This document shows positions 34,720 to 47,561 of a stretch of DNA of 64,000 nucleotides, piece by piece. The translations under genes were made by a program, and so were the position numbers. Origin of the DNA: Turritopsis dohrnii (lineage: Eukaryota > Cnidaria > Hydrozoa > Anthoathecata > Oceaniidae); the NCBI GenBank assembly GCA_027922465.2, contig BQMF02000589.1, positions 175,012-239,011 of the forward strand, written 5' to 3'. Under the pieces are notes generated by a model, which was given only the letters and a program-made list of their open reading frames with translations, was not told the DNA's origin and did not search any database. How positions within the stretch are numbered: the stretch's first letter is position 1; every line of letters starts with the position of its first letter.

Positions 34720-36892
34720 CTGTTTTAAAATAAATACATCATGCTACAAAAAGCATGAAATAACGCATTCTGAAAGTTGAACTAGATTCTACTTCAATTC
34801 AGAACAGAACGGAACGGAAAATTTTCTGTTCACGTGGTATTTCCGCATGCTAAGTTGCTTTTCCTTTCCTGTCCGTTCCTGTCCGCGGAAAATTTTCTTG
34901 AAGTGGAAAACCGCCTTAAAGCGATTATACACGTAAAATATGTTCAAACGTGCGAAACAGTGGCTTTGTTAAAAGTGAAAGCGATAAAAACTTGTTATAC
35001 AACTGTTTTTGTTTTTTCAAATTAATCTTATTTTCATCAGAAAACATCAGTCAATCAGAAACATCTATGAACTAAACTGTTGGATAAGGTAGGGAATGAA
35101 GGCTAGAATAGAAATTCGATTAATACAGCTACATATGTTTTTCAAGCATATGAAAGCTATGATGTTATCATTATTAAAGTCCGTTACTGATAGGGTTGAG
35201 TTTCAAAAATATCTCTGCCGAAATGTCATGGAAGCATTTCCTTTGGACATGCAAAAGTTTAAAGTAAACTGGCTGTGAAGAGTTACCAAAGGCTTAGCAA
35301 GAGCTCAGTTTGTGAAGGAGGGTCTATTCACTTAAAGTAGAAAAGAAAAGCCTGGAAGTAACTTAATCGCCACTTACGACTGAAAAGAAATATCGTAATG
35401 TTAGACTCCTCCACTTTTTATACACCTTTAGTTACATTATGATCAATGAAACAAAGGCTGTCTCAAAATGAACAGAGAGTTTGCTAAGTTACGTGTTCTG
35501 TGCTCTCTTTTCACCTAAAGTAGAAAATGACTACCAACACACGGAATTTTGGGCACAAGGGGGACTCTTGATGGGAATTTTGATGTTTTCATTCCTAAAT
35601 CATTAACTTGCTTCAAATTTCATGAAATTTTGCAGTTATATCAATTGGAGCACATCAAAGTTTAAGCCATTTTGCAGGATATATACGCTGCATGATTTTA
35701 TTTAGAAAATACAGTAATCCTCCGTCATTAATATCAGAAAAATAAAACAACTCGATGGCGAGCAAATCTTGCTAACAAGTTGAATTTGTTGAATTAGAAC
35801 TCAAATCATTAATGTCACATGAGATTTTCACGAGATTTGGTTCTAATTATCATAAGATTGTAACCAATCTAATTATTACCAATTTTTTATCTTAAACGGA
35901 AAAAGTTTGGGTGGTAATAATTAGAAAGAGAAGTTTCTCTGAAGAAGAAATCGGAATGAAACTACTCGCCTGTTGTGTTTTCAATACTACAGATCTGATA
36001 ATGCATTCAAAGATAACACCTCTTATTAGCGATGCTGTGAAGATATTACGATAAATAGTTAAAAACACAGGACGATAAAAAATGGAAGCAGAGAAATAAT
36101 ATACTTCATATGAAGAAACCTAATTGCGATATAATTTTTTTCTGAAAATTTGTTTGTGTAAAATAACTAATTTAGCTCAAATTATTTACGCGAATCTATA
36201 TTTTTCACAAACATTATAATTTTTTTGGCTCCAATTCTAGCGATTTTCTTTGCACGAACCAAGAACGTCATGATTTAAAACCATAATATTCATTTCTTCG
36301 ATCGTTTATATATTGTTTTTATGTGTCTTCCCTAAAGGAAATGTAATAATGCAGAAACCATACTATAAGGAAAACAAAACAAAAATACAAAAAAGTTCAA
36401 AGGCAGATTTACCCTCTAAACATTTATAAATCTTTGTGCAATACTTTCGTTGTTGTCTATCGTTTCTTGATCAACCAAAACATTTATAACCAATAAAGAC
36501 GTTCGTAAAACGATCAAAATAAAATGCGATGTAGAGGTATCTTTGTCTTATACTAATAGTAGAAAAATATTAACCGTGGTCTGACATACTTTTATGAAGA
36601 AGTGACCGCAAAAACGACCCGAAATTTTAGAGAGTGAAAGCGTGAAAAGAGCGAATGGACAGCGCGCATTAGGATATAGATAAATATAGAATATAAGGAT
36701 ATAAAGAATGAACAAAGCAAAGTGAAAAAAAGAGAAACAAGAAAACATACCAGCTTGCCTGAGTAAGAAACTGAGTTAAAAAAAATGTTGATGTTACTCC
36801 ATGACTACTCTTTCGAATTGATGATAGACAAGTGAAAGTGGAATGATATATAGCGGGAAATCACAAAATTATTTATACAAATCTAGCCGCCA
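34720..36892. other. 2.2 kb without a supported gene
   Basis: AT-rich. A GGAAAATTTTC motif occurs twice at about 34815 and 34890 in a small inverted arrangement. A 60-codon frame at 35096-35278 has no supporting context. Confidence 0.4.
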
Positions 36893-37577
36893 AGGCGGCG
36901 TCGCTCGCCACCCATATCCACCTGCTCTGTATCACTGTATCAATAAACGTCAAATTTTCTTATAAACGGCTTGTACAACTTTGTTCAGCCAGAAGAAGAT
37001 TCGAAGTCACAACTTCTGGTGTGCAGCCATTGTTACATCAGTATATCAACTATTTTTCAGGTTTTTCATGATGTGTTACTTAGGGGGAAAATGGTTTCTC
37101 TTCTTAAAAGTTCACACGAGAGGAGAGAAAAAAGGCACGTGCTAAATGAATAAAGTGAATAAAAAAATGTTCGATCAGAAGCGCATAACATTTAAAAGAA
37201 ATTAAATTATTAAAAGAAAAGCAAAAAACATTTTGTTTCATGACTCACCATTTCACCTGTCGGGCAACAAAAAGGTTCGGTTTTTTAACATTTTGATTGC
37301 TCGAAAAAAAAGGTTCACCCGTCTCAGGCAGCCGGGCAAGCGTTAGGATACAACACTGGTAAACCGAACATGCTATGTCACTGCTGCTTTTTGTCCAAAA
37401 TGCTTAATCAGTTAGTTTCTTTGTATTTAGTTGACGTATTGTTTTCAAAGCCAATTCAAAGTGGTCCATGGAATATAAAATTGACAATAATAATAAAACA
37501 AAACGTTATCCCTATTGGGTCACCAGCCTAAAAGGTTCAGACAGACAGAGAATCGGCTATTAATATATATATACAGA
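36893..37577 (-). mobile_element. Helitron, minus strand, both ends present (685 bp)
   Basis: Minus-strand start TCTGTATATATATATTAATAG at 37577 (preceded by A), and end with the GGCGGC-type hairpin and CTAG at 36896-36893. The interior matches the family with an internal deletion. The base after CTAG is A, not the usual T. Confidence 0.8.
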
Positions 37578-37817
37578 TAAATACACTGAAAATACTCCAA
37601 AATTGATAAATCAATTGAAATAAAATGCTGACCTAGATATGACATATACAATAGCACAAATGACACAGAAATTAGCATAAAACCCTAAATAAATGAAGAA
37701 ACACTAAAAACCATGAAAATATAGAGTAAATGATAAACCATACAAATTGAAAATGACTAATAAAACATTGAAAGTTAAAGGGAAATGCCTTTACAATATC
37801 TGAGAATAAATAAAATA
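37578..37817. other. Short spacer before the Helitron array
   Basis: 240 bp of AT-rich DNA; no feature seen. Confidence 0.4.
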
Positions 37818-39974
37818 TCTTATTATAATAATCCGCGTTGTGCATACCACTTTTATTTTAGAGAGTGATATATTTGGGTTTTTTTGCACGGTCAAAACCT
37901 TCTTATTTTTTCCCTTTTCGTCGTAAAACCACGAAGCTGCGACAGACACTTTTTTTAATGTTACGTAATTTAAGTGTGACGTCTAAATTTTTAAACCAAT
38001 CAAAACGCAAGAAATTATTTTTTCGCCAATTTGATTGGTTGACGATTTCCAAAAATAAGTTCGTTAATAACTGATTTTCATTATCGCAGTTGTTTTCACG
38101 AAGAAACACAGGTTTGTATACGTGCTGCTTATGAAACTGTTTATTGTTAAACTTTTATTGTTATTGTATTTCAGATTTTATTTTAGATTAATAAAAGAAC
38201 AGTAACAGTGTAAGTGATTAGTTTGTTTACAATGTGAAAGCATATTGAGAATACAGAAGAAGTGCAGTAAAGTTTTTAAAAATTGGCTGTGCAGAACGAA
38301 CGAACAGGTCTATACAAAGTAGTATTATTAAACTTTTATTGTTTAATATTTTAGATTAATAAAAGAACAGGTGAGTTATGTATGTATGTATTTAAATGTT
38401 TGTTTACGTTTTAGTTATCAAATATCGCTATACAGAAGAAAGCAGTTTGATGTTTATTTACACAGTAAGGAATGGTTTTAATTTAGTTTTGAAAGCTTTG
38501 AGTGGATGTCTCAGTTATTCTGTCGTTTAGTATGTGTATATGCTGCTGGATTAAAAGGAAGACGAGAGAAATTTGTTTTGGTAACGCGCGCTATTATTAC
38601 ATTAAAAATGGTCCTACAGCTATGAATGTTTTTATTTGTCTGAAATCTTTTTCTTTATTTATGCCTTTCAGTGTTAGAAAACTATGCTGGGAAGTAAATC
38701 GAGTGTATTAATTTGTTTACAGGTATGAAGTATAGAAAGTAAAGAGTTTAGAAGTGTTTGATAATGGCTTACAGATGATCAAAATTGTTTACTATCATGA
38801 TGATGTGAATTGGTATTGAAAGGTAAAGTTAAAATAGTATCTATTTAGTTAAAACACAGTTAGTATTAGTGAATAAATAAAGGATATGAGGGATGTTTAC
38901 TTTTGTGTTTTGAATTTTCCAGGGAGGAGCTTTGAACTGGAAATAAAAAATGGCTTCACAATGTGAATGTTCTCATATGTTAAAAATTCTTTTTTAGCTA
39001 TACTAATTCTGTCATTATGTTTGTGTTTTTAATTATAATTTTTAAGGTAAATATGTTTTCAAAGTGTCTTTTAGTTTGTTTTGTTTTTCTTTCGATTTCG
39101 TCATAGCATGATTAGGTTTTTTTATATGTTTTTTGAATATTTTCATCTGTTAAAAAAGAAATGATGCACATGATGGGTTGAATTATAATGTTGAGTGGGT
39201 AACTTAAGAGAAGAATGGATTATGTATTTAAGAAGATCATTAATTATGACTGTGCAATGAAACGTTATTGGGTGGATTTTTCTTAAGTTTATATTTTATC
39301 ATGTTTATGCATTATTTTGTGTTATGATAATTGTTTACGTACTATGCCTAGGTATATAACTTTGGCTTTATGATTTTATTTGTGACTTTTTATCTTCTGG
39401 GTAAATTTTTGTTCTTAGTTATATATTGTTTTTAGGATAAATGCGTACTAGAATTCCTTTCTTTTTTGTTGTTGTTGTTGTTGTTGTTGTTATTTATTTC
39501 AATATTCTTATAGCATGATTAGGTTTTCGGTATAACAATTGAAATATTAATCTTTTAGGCAACAATAAAAAAAGCATAAAGAAGTGAAACTCATGGTTTT
39601 AATCATGATGTTGATGGTTTTGGGAAGAACAGACTATCATTTTAAAAATTCATTAATGGTTGCTAACCAATGTAACTTTGGCACAAAAGAAACACAATTG
39701 GAAGGTATCGATTTGTTTTCAATGCACATTTCGTAATGTTATTCAATGTTTTGTATTGTTCTGTGCTTTTGCTATTTTTACACAAAAGTTACTTCTCTTC
39801 TGCATATAGATATATAATCTGAGCCATATTGCTATTTGTTTCTGTTTTAAATTTTCTGAATGTAAGAAATTAATTAAAAAATTAATGCCTGAAAAGAAAC
39901 TTTTACTCAAATTAAATTCTGCGACACAACGCATACTGAACATGGGTGGCGAGCGACGCCGCCTGGGCGGCTAG
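37818..39974 (+). mobile_element. Larger Helitron (copy B), full length, first member of array 1
   Basis: Starts TCTTATTATAATAATCC (preceded by A) and ends with the GC hairpin and CTAG at 39971-39974. 2,157 bp, AT-rich, non-coding. It is the uninterrupted counterpart of copy A: at 39673-39675 it carries a single TAA (TTA on the minus strand) where the EnSpm element sits in copy A. The next Helitron starts at the next base. Confidence 0.85.
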
Positions 39975-40838
39975 TCTATATATTAATAGCCGATTCTCCG
40001 TCTGTTTGTTTGTTTGTTTGTGCGTTTGTTTGTTTGTAAGTCACGCAAAATGGTAGATTGAGTTGTGAGCGAAATTATTTCTTTTTTTTTGTGTGCGACG
40101 TGAGTTCGAAGCAAATACATTGCAACCCCAATCGAACGTGACTTTTTTTGGCTGATGAACTAATAGGAATAACGTTTTGTTTTTATCATTATTGTTAGTT
40201 TTATATTCCACGTTGACTTGGCTTTGAAAACAGTACATCAACTAAATACAAAGAAACTAACTGATTAAACATTTTGGACAAAAAGCAGCAGTGGCAGAAC
40301 GTGGCAGCATATGTTCGGTTTGCCACTAACTTTTGCCTGACTGTCTGAGACGGGTGAACTTTTTTTGAGCAATCAAAATGTTTAAAAACCGATAGGTAAA
40401 AAAAGAGTATCATATCAAAACAAAATTTTTATTTTTTTTTTATTATTGCTTTTCTTTTAATAAATTAATTTCTTCTTTTAATTGTTAAGCGTTCTGATAG
40501 AACGTTTTTTTATTCGATTTATTCATTTAGCACGTGCCTTTTTTTCTCTCCTCCCGTGTGATCTTTTTAAAAAGAGAATCCATTTTACCCTTACGTTTGA
40601 TAGCACCCATGTTAGAGCGCGTAACTTTTTTTAAACAAAAGTTAATAAAAAGTTGAAGTTTTCTCTCTATACGTTTTGAGTGTATTGTTACACTGATAAA
40701 AGATTGGTTTTACCAGAGGTTGTGACTTCGAATCTGCTTCTGGTTGTACGAGCCGTTTATAAGGAAATTTGACGTTTATTGATACAGTGATACAGAGCAG
40801 GTGGACATGGGCGGCGAGCGACGCCGCCTTGGCGGCTA
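39975..40838 (+). mobile_element. Helitron, second member of array 1
   Basis: TCTATATATTAATAGCC start directly after the preceding CTAG. It ends with the GC hairpin and CTA at 40838, the final G being absent at the junction. 864 bp. Confidence 0.85.
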
Positions 40839-41335
40839 TCTATATATTAATAGCCGATTCTCTGTTTGTCCGTTTGTCTGTTACGCAAAATGGTAGATGT
40901 GAACTGCGAAAGAGAGTCATCAATGTAAGATCACACATAAATTATTTCTCTTCTTGTGCGCGACGTCAGTGTGAAACCATTGTATTGAGACCCTAATCGA
41001 ATGCGACGTTTAGGGAAAATTATCTCGATAACCAATAGGGATAACTGACGTTTTTTGGGGTCCGCGATACAGGTTATGGGGTGACGAAAAAATTTAGGCC
41101 AAATGTTTTTTGCGACGGGCGTGTGACGTCATCAAAATCTTTGATCGACGATATCTCCGTAACGGTGCGTCATAGACATATGATCCCATACATTTTCTTG
41201 CTCAGAATTTCGAGCTCTACAAGATGGTGACACTTTGTATTGTCAATTCCTTAATTCCATATTTCGTGAACTCTTTGGGAGGTGACACAACGCAGGCTGA
41301 ACCTGGGTGGCGAGCGACGCCGCCTTGGCGGCTAG
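40839..41335 (+). mobile_element. Helitron, third member of array 1, short subfamily
   Basis: Same start and end signatures (CTAG at 41332-41335) but a different 497-bp interior, shared with 13140-13382 and in inverse orientation with 14340-14690. Confidence 0.85.
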
Positions 41336-42202
41336 TCTATATATTAATAGCCGATTCTCTGTTTGTCTGTTTGTTTGTAAGTCACGCAAAATGGTAGATT
41401 GAGTTATGAGCGAAATTATTTATTTTTTTGTGTGCGACGTGAGTTCGAAGCAAATACATTGCAACCCCAATCGAACGTGACTTTTTTTGGCTGATGAACT
41501 AATAGGAATAGCGTTTTGTTTTTATTATTATTGTTAGTTTTATATTCCACGTTGACTTGGCTTTGAAAACAATACATTAACTAAATACAAAGAAAGTAAC
41601 TGATTAAACATTTTGGACATAAAGCAGCAGTGGCAGAACGAGGCAGCATGTGTGGTTTACCAGTGTATCCTAACGTATCCTTGCCTGACTGCCTGAGACG
41701 GGTGAACTTCTTTTCGAGCAATCAAAATGTTTAAAAACCGATAGGTGAAAAAAGAGTATCATGATACAAAATACTTTTTTTTTGCTTTTGTCATAATAGT
41801 TGTCTTAATTTGTTTTAATCGATTTCTTTTAATCTATTTTAATCAGATCGAACGTTTTTTTTAATTCACTTTATTCATTTAGCACGTGCCTTTTTTTATC
41901 TCCTCCCGTGTGATCTTTTTAAGAAGAGAAACCATTTCCCCGTTACGTTTGATAGCACCCATGTTAGAGCGCGTAACTTTTTTAAAACAAAAGTTAAAAA
42001 AAAGTTGAAGTTTTCTCTCTATACGTTTTGAGTGTATTGTTACACTGATAAAAGATTGGTTTTACCAGAGGTTGTGACTTCGAATCTGCTTCTGGTTGAA
42101 CACAAGTTGTACGAGCCGTTTATAAGGAAATTTGACGTTTATTGATACAGTGATACAGAGCAGGTGGACATGGGCGGCGAGCGACGCCGCCTTGGCGGCT
42201 AG
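41336..42202 (+). mobile_element. Helitron, fourth member of array 1
   Basis: 867 bp, ends CTAG at 42199-42202 followed by T. Nearly the same sequence as the second member and as the copies in array 2. Confidence 0.85.
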
Positions 42203-42574
42203 TAAATATAAAATATATTAAACACATATAAATTATAAATATAAAATATCAGAATATTCAGCTCTATATTTGAGGTTGTGGTAGCTGTTACTAGTACACA
42301 ATCTTGTGAACCGCATGTGTTCAGACTGTAGATGAGCATTTATCGTGAAAGCTACTTGCTAGTATTATTTTCAATTTTTCCTCCTTATTCCATTCAATCG
42401 TGTGTTCTTCAACGAAAAGTAAAACGATCTAAGTGAATCGACGATTGTTTATATGAAACAATCTGATTCAAACAGTTCTTTGAAGTTTTAAATTTTTGAT
42501 CACTCAGATTTGAAATCTTATTTGGCCAACTTAGTTACTAGAAGTAACAAAAAAGAAGGTCAAAAGCAAGAAAT
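42203..42574. other. Upstream region of GPCR copy 3
   Basis: About 370 bp of AT-rich DNA between the Helitron array and the GPCR start; presumably contains the receptor promoter. No motif is assigned. Confidence 0.4.
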
Positions 42575-43534
42575 ATGGTTAATGAATCCATATCAAAACA
42601 AACAGCTTTTAGCGAGATATTTAAATTATCCAATCAACAGCAATGGACATTAGCAATAATTCAGATATTGCTTTCATTGTCTAACGTTACAATGAACAGT
42701 ATCACAATCTTTGCGTTATGGAAAACACAACAAATACGAAACATTCCAATGAAACTGATATGTACGGTGAATGTTTACGATTTCCTTACTGGATTGATAT
42801 CAAATCCATTTGCAGTACTAATGTGTGGATGGTTTCCTCCTGATCAATATTACCTGCTGCATATTGTTGCAGAATTTTTTATGTTATTTTTCCCAATGTG
42901 TTCGTTGTTTACATTATTGTTGCTTTCATACGATCGATTCGTCAGTATTTATTATTTGACAAAATACGATAGAAACACCAGGCTTCAAAGAATCAGACTG
43001 GGTTTAATCGTTATTCCGATATTAGCGTTTGTCAACGTGGCGTTGAAATGTATTGCCACAATCTATGGTTATATTGAAGAACCAGATATATTTCTAATTG
43101 GATTAGCCTGGCTGACAGTAATTGCTATTTGGATTGTTTATGGGAAATGTATTGCGCTGATGCGTAATCATAAGTCATTAACATCTCAAAGTGGTATTTT
43201 CTCCAAAACAGATGTGATTGTCACAAAGCTTTCAGCAATAATGATAGCGACACTTTTTGCTTGTTACACACCGTTCCTTGTTGCGTTAATCCTTCATAAA
43301 GTCTGGCCTACCAATCAAATGGCTATATTCTTTAAGTGCTTCACTGGAACATTTGCTGTTATGAATGCTACTGTCAATACGTTGATCCTCATCTATTTTA
43401 ACAGTAAAATCCGTTCTTGGTTTGGCAGACAATTTTGCTTTAAATTTTGTCAATCAAGCACAGACGAACAAGATCGTGTAACTGAATTTGACACTGATAG
43501 CACAACAACAACAACCACGATTTCTCCGTTATGA
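42575..43534 (+). CDS. Rhodopsin-like GPCR, copy 3, complete and intronless
   Basis: 319 residues, single exon, ATG at 42575 as the first in-frame Met. Landmarks: Asn41 in TM1, Asp69 in TM2, DRF 120-122 at the end of TM3, CYTP 230-233 in TM6, NTLIL 268-272 where NPxxY is expected, and a tail with two Cys and a Thr run. Only scattered residues separate it from copy 2, while copy 1 is more distant. Class A receptors act at the plasma membrane through G proteins; the ligand is unknown. Its 3' flank (43535-43960) also matches copies 1 and 2, so it belongs to the same duplication series although transposons now separate it by 40 kb. Confidence 0.92.
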   Translation: MVNESISKQTAFSEIFKLSNQQQWTLAIIQILLSLSNVTMNSITIFALWKTQQIRNIPMKLICTVNVYDFLTGLISNPFAVLMCGWFPPDQYYLLHIVAEFFMLFFPMCSLFTLLLLSYDRFVSIYYLTKYDRNTRLQRIRLGLIVIPILAFVNVALKCIATIYGYIEEPDIFLIGLAWLTVIAIWIVYGKCIALMRNHKSLTSQSGIFSKTDVIVTKLSAIMIATLFACYTPFLVALILHKVWPTNQMAIFFKCFTGTFAVMNATVNTLILIYFNSKIRSWFGRQFCFKFCQSSTDEQDRVTEFDTDSTTTTTTISPL

Positions 43535-44012
43535 AAATGTTGATTGGGCTGTCATAAGGAATGTAATGTCACAATTTCTCATTTGACGACGTTTTCCTGT
43601 TGATTTTAGAACCATTTTTATGACGTCACGCTCCCCCTTGTTTGAACTGTGCATATGTACAAGTATTAATTAAATACTAGACGTCCACCTACCGCTATCT
43701 TCTATTTCATTCACTGTCTAATCGTTATAAAAATAACGATCTCTAATGTCAGATAAAAATTTCCTAAAAAGCAGTTTCCTGAGACGGAATTTCCACGTGA
43801 GAGTCAATTTTTGTTTTATTCTACGAGACAACGTCCACGAAAGAACTAATGATTTGTTTACGTCGTATTCTCGTTATTTTAATCTTTTTGATCAAAGTCA
43901 GTTTCCAATTATTCTAGCATGAAAGCATAGATTGTAGAATTAACAGCTCTCTGTTGTGTGTTTTACAGTTCTTTTTATTCTCAAAAATAACAGCCAGCGA
44001 ATAATCTATATA
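43535..44012. other. Duplicated 3' flank of GPCR copy 3
   Basis: About 43560-43960 aligns with the flanks after copies 1 and 2, ending a few bases before the first Helitron of array 2. Confidence 0.6.
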
Positions 44013-44867
44013 TCTATATATTAATAGCCGATTCTCTGTCTGTCTGTCTGTTTGTTTGTCTGTCACGCAAAATGGTAGATTGAGTTGTGAGCGAAATTAT
44101 TTCTTTTTTTGTGTGCGACGTGAGTTTGAAGCAAACACATTGCAACCCCAATCGAACGTGACTTTTTTTGGCTGATGAACTAATAGGAATAACGTTTTGT
44201 TTTTATCATTATTGTTAGTTTTATATTCCACGTTGACTTGGCTTTGAAAACAGTACATCAACTAAATACAAAGAAACTAACTGATTAAACATTTTGGACA
44301 AAAAGCAGCAGTGGCAGAACGTGGTAGCATCTCGGTTTGCCAGTGTATCCTAACGTATCCTTACCTGACTGTCTGAGACTGGTGAACTTTTTTTTCGAGT
44401 AATCAAAATGTTTAAAAACCTATAGGTAAAAAAAAAATATCATAAAACAAAATATTTTTTTTTGCTTTTGTCATAATAGTTGTCTTTAATCAATTTCTTT
44501 TAATCTATTTTATTTTATATCAGATCGAACGTTTCTTTTATTCACTTGATTCTTTTAGCACGTGCCTTTTCTTCTCTCCTCCCGTGTGATCTTTTTAAGA
44601 AGAGAAACCATTTCCCCCTGACGTTTGATAGCACCCATGTTAGAGCGCGTGACTTTTTTAAAACAAAAGTTAATAAAAAAATGAAGTTTTCTCTCTATAT
44701 GTTTTCAGTGTATTGTTACACTGATAAAAGATTTGTTTTACCAGAGGTTGTGACTTCGAATCTGCTTCTGGTTGTACGAGCCGTTTATAAGGAAATTTGA
44801 CGTTTATTGATACAGTGATACAAAGCAGGTGGACATGGGCGGCGAGCGACGCCGCCTTGGCGGCTAG
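44013..44867 (+). mobile_element. Helitron, first member of array 2
   Basis: Starts TCTATATATTAATAGCC (preceded by A), ends with the hairpin and CTAG at 44864-44867. 855 bp, non-coding; short open frames inside are incidental. Confidence 0.85.
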
Positions 44868-45731
44868 TCTATATATTAATAGCCGATTCTCTGTATGTCT
44901 GTTTGTTTGTTTGTTTGTTTGTAAGTCACGCAAAATGGTAGATTGAGCTGTGAGCGAAATTATTATTTTTTTTGTGTGCGACGTGAGTTTGAAGCATATA
45001 CATTGCAACCCCAATCGAGCGTGACTTTTTTTGGGTGATGAACTAATAGGAATAACGTTTCGTTTTTATTATTATTGTTACTTTTATATTCCACGTTGAC
45101 TTGGCTTTGAAAACAATACATCAACTAAATACAAAGAAACTAACTGATTAAACATTTTGGACAAAAAGCAGCAGTGGCAGAACGTGGCAGCATGTTTGGT
45201 TTGCCAGTGTATCCTAACGTATCCTTGACTGTCTGAGACGGGTAAACTTTTTTTTCGAGCAATCAAAATGTTTAAAAACCGATTGGTAAAAAAAGAGTAT
45301 CATGAAACGAAATATTTTTTTGTTTTCCTTTTAATAATTAAATTTTTTATTTTAATTGTTATGCGCTTCAGATCGAACGTTTTTTTTTTTATTATTCACT
45401 TTATTCATTTAGCACGTGCCTTTTTTCTCTCCTCCTGTGTGATCTTTTTAAGAAGAGAAACGATTTCCCCGTTATGTTTGATAGCACCCATGTTAGAGCG
45501 CGTAACATTTTTAAAACAAAAGCTAATAAAAAGTTGAAGTTTTCTCTCTATACGTTTTGAGTGTATTGTTACACTGATAAAAGATTGGTTTTACCAGAGG
45601 TTGTGACTTCGAATCTGCTTCTGGCTGAACACAAGTTGTACGAGCCGTTTATAAGGAAATTTGACGTTTATTGATACAGTTATACAGAGCAGGTGGACAT
45701 GGGCGGCGACCGACGACGCCTTGGCGGCTAG
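44868..45731 (+). mobile_element. Helitron, second member of array 2
   Basis: Starts at the base after the preceding CTAG, ends CTAG at 45728-45731. 864 bp. Confidence 0.85.
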
Positions 45732-46928
45732 TTAATAGCCGATTCTCTGTGTGTCTGTTTGTTTGTTTGAATGTCACGCAAAATGGTAGATTTAGTTGTG
45801 AGGTCATTATGTCTTTTATTGTGTGCGAAGTCAGTGCGAAACAAATGCATTACAACCCCAATTGAACTTTTTTGGCTGGTGAACCAATCGGGATAACGTT
45901 TTGTTTCAGTATTATTGTCAATTTTACATTCCAAGACCACGGTTGACTTTGAAAACAATACACCAACTAAATACAAAGAAACTAACTGATTAAACATTTT
46001 GGACAAAAAGCAGCAGTGGCATAACATAACAGCATGTTCGGTTTGCCAGTGTTGCATCTTAACGCTTGCCTGACTGTCTGAGAAGGGTGAACTTTTTTGG
46101 AGCAATCAAATGTTTAAAAACCGATAGGTAAAAAAATGAGTGTCATGAAACAAAATATTTTTTGCTTTTGTTTTAATTTAATTTCTTTTAATTGTTATGC
46201 GCTTCTGATCGAACATGTTTTTTATTCACTTCATTCATTTAGCACGTGCATTTTTTCTCCTCCCTTGTGATCTTTTTAAGAGAAACCATTTTTCCCCTTA
46301 CTTTTGATAGCACCCATGTTAGAGCGCGTAAAACGAAAGCTAATAATAATAAGTTTTTTCCCTATACGTTTTGAGTGTATTGTGAAACTGATATTTGATT
46401 GGTTTAAAATCGTAAATAAAAACCACGTGAAGTTCACGTTTGGAATGCATTGTGTAAAGCAAGAACGTTTGCTGACATTTTAAATGCGACCGTGACAATG
46501 AACGGCTGAGTTAAGAATATGCAAGATTTGAAACGCCAGGAACGTATTTGTCTTCATGTGCAAACAAGCTTTATTAAGCAATAAAGCCAGCAGCAAAGGA
46601 AGTTTAAACAATCCAGGAGCCATTAGAATTGAACCTCAGTTCTTCCATTATACGTTCCTCGCTTATCGCTGGTTTTAAGTGCAATAATTTGGAGCAGGCA
46701 TTTTTTATTCGGGTTCCAAAATTACAAAAACTTGTAACACTGGTTGCTCGACTAGGAGAGTTAAGATGCAAAACTGACTGCACACCAGAGGTTGCGATTT
46801 CGATTCTGCCTCTGCCTGAACACAAGTTGCACGAGCCGTTTATAAGGAAAAATGACGTTTACTGGGGTCTGCGGGGTGATACAGAGCAGGTGGACATGGG
46901 CGACGAGCGACGTCGCCTTGGCGGCTAG
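45732..46928 (+). mobile_element. Helitron, third member of array 2, missing the extreme 5' tip
   Basis: Begins at TTAATAGCC, so about the first 8 bases of the usual start are absent, and continues to a CTAG at 46925-46928. The longest of the array (1.2 kb); its 3' third resembles the element at 12144-13139. Confidence 0.8.
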
Positions 46929-47561
46929 TAATTTTTTAAAACAAAAGCTAATAATAAGTTGAAGTTTTTTCTCTCTACGCTTCGAGTGTATTGTTGCACT
47001 GATAAACGATTGGTTTTAAAAAGTAAATAAATGGCACATCATGAAATGTAGTTTTTTGGAACCATTGTTTAAACTGATTGGTTTGTTTGGTTTAAAATCG
47101 TAAAAAGGCACGCGAAGTTCACGTTCGGAATGCATTGTGAAAAGCAAGAAAGTTTGCTGACATTTTAAATGCGACCGCGAAAATGAACGTCTTAGAAAGT
47201 TTAGAACATGCAAGACTTGAAACTCAAGGAACGTATTTGTCTTCATATGAGAAGAAGCTTTATTAATCAATAAAACCAGCAGCAAAGGAGTTAAAAGGTT
47301 TCAGGAATTGAAACTCAGTTCCCATTATACGTCCCTCATCGCTGGTTTTAAGTGCAGTAATTTGTGGCAGGTATTTTTATTCGGGCTTCAAAATCACAAA
47401 AACTTGGAACACTGGTTTCCCGACTGGGACACCCTGAAAAAACGTTAAGATGCAAAACTTACTGCACAACAGAGGTTACGATTGCGAATTCATTAAATTT
47501 TTTTTCGTTACCTCAACGCAGGCTGAACATGGGTAGTGAGCGACGCCGCCTTGGCGTCTAG
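46929..47561 (+). mobile_element. Helitron, fourth member of array 2, 5'-truncated
   Basis: Joins the preceding CTAG within the family's internal sequence, with more than half of the 5' side missing. Ends with a mutated hairpin and CTAG at 47558-47561. Confidence 0.75.

Noticed and set aside
35096..35278. 60-codon frame with an ATG
   Set aside because: No domain and no evidence of splicing to neighbouring exons.
44546..45537. Several 60-115 codon frames in the Helitron arrays
   Set aside because: They recur at the same place in every non-coding Helitron copy in different frames, without Rep or helicase motifs.
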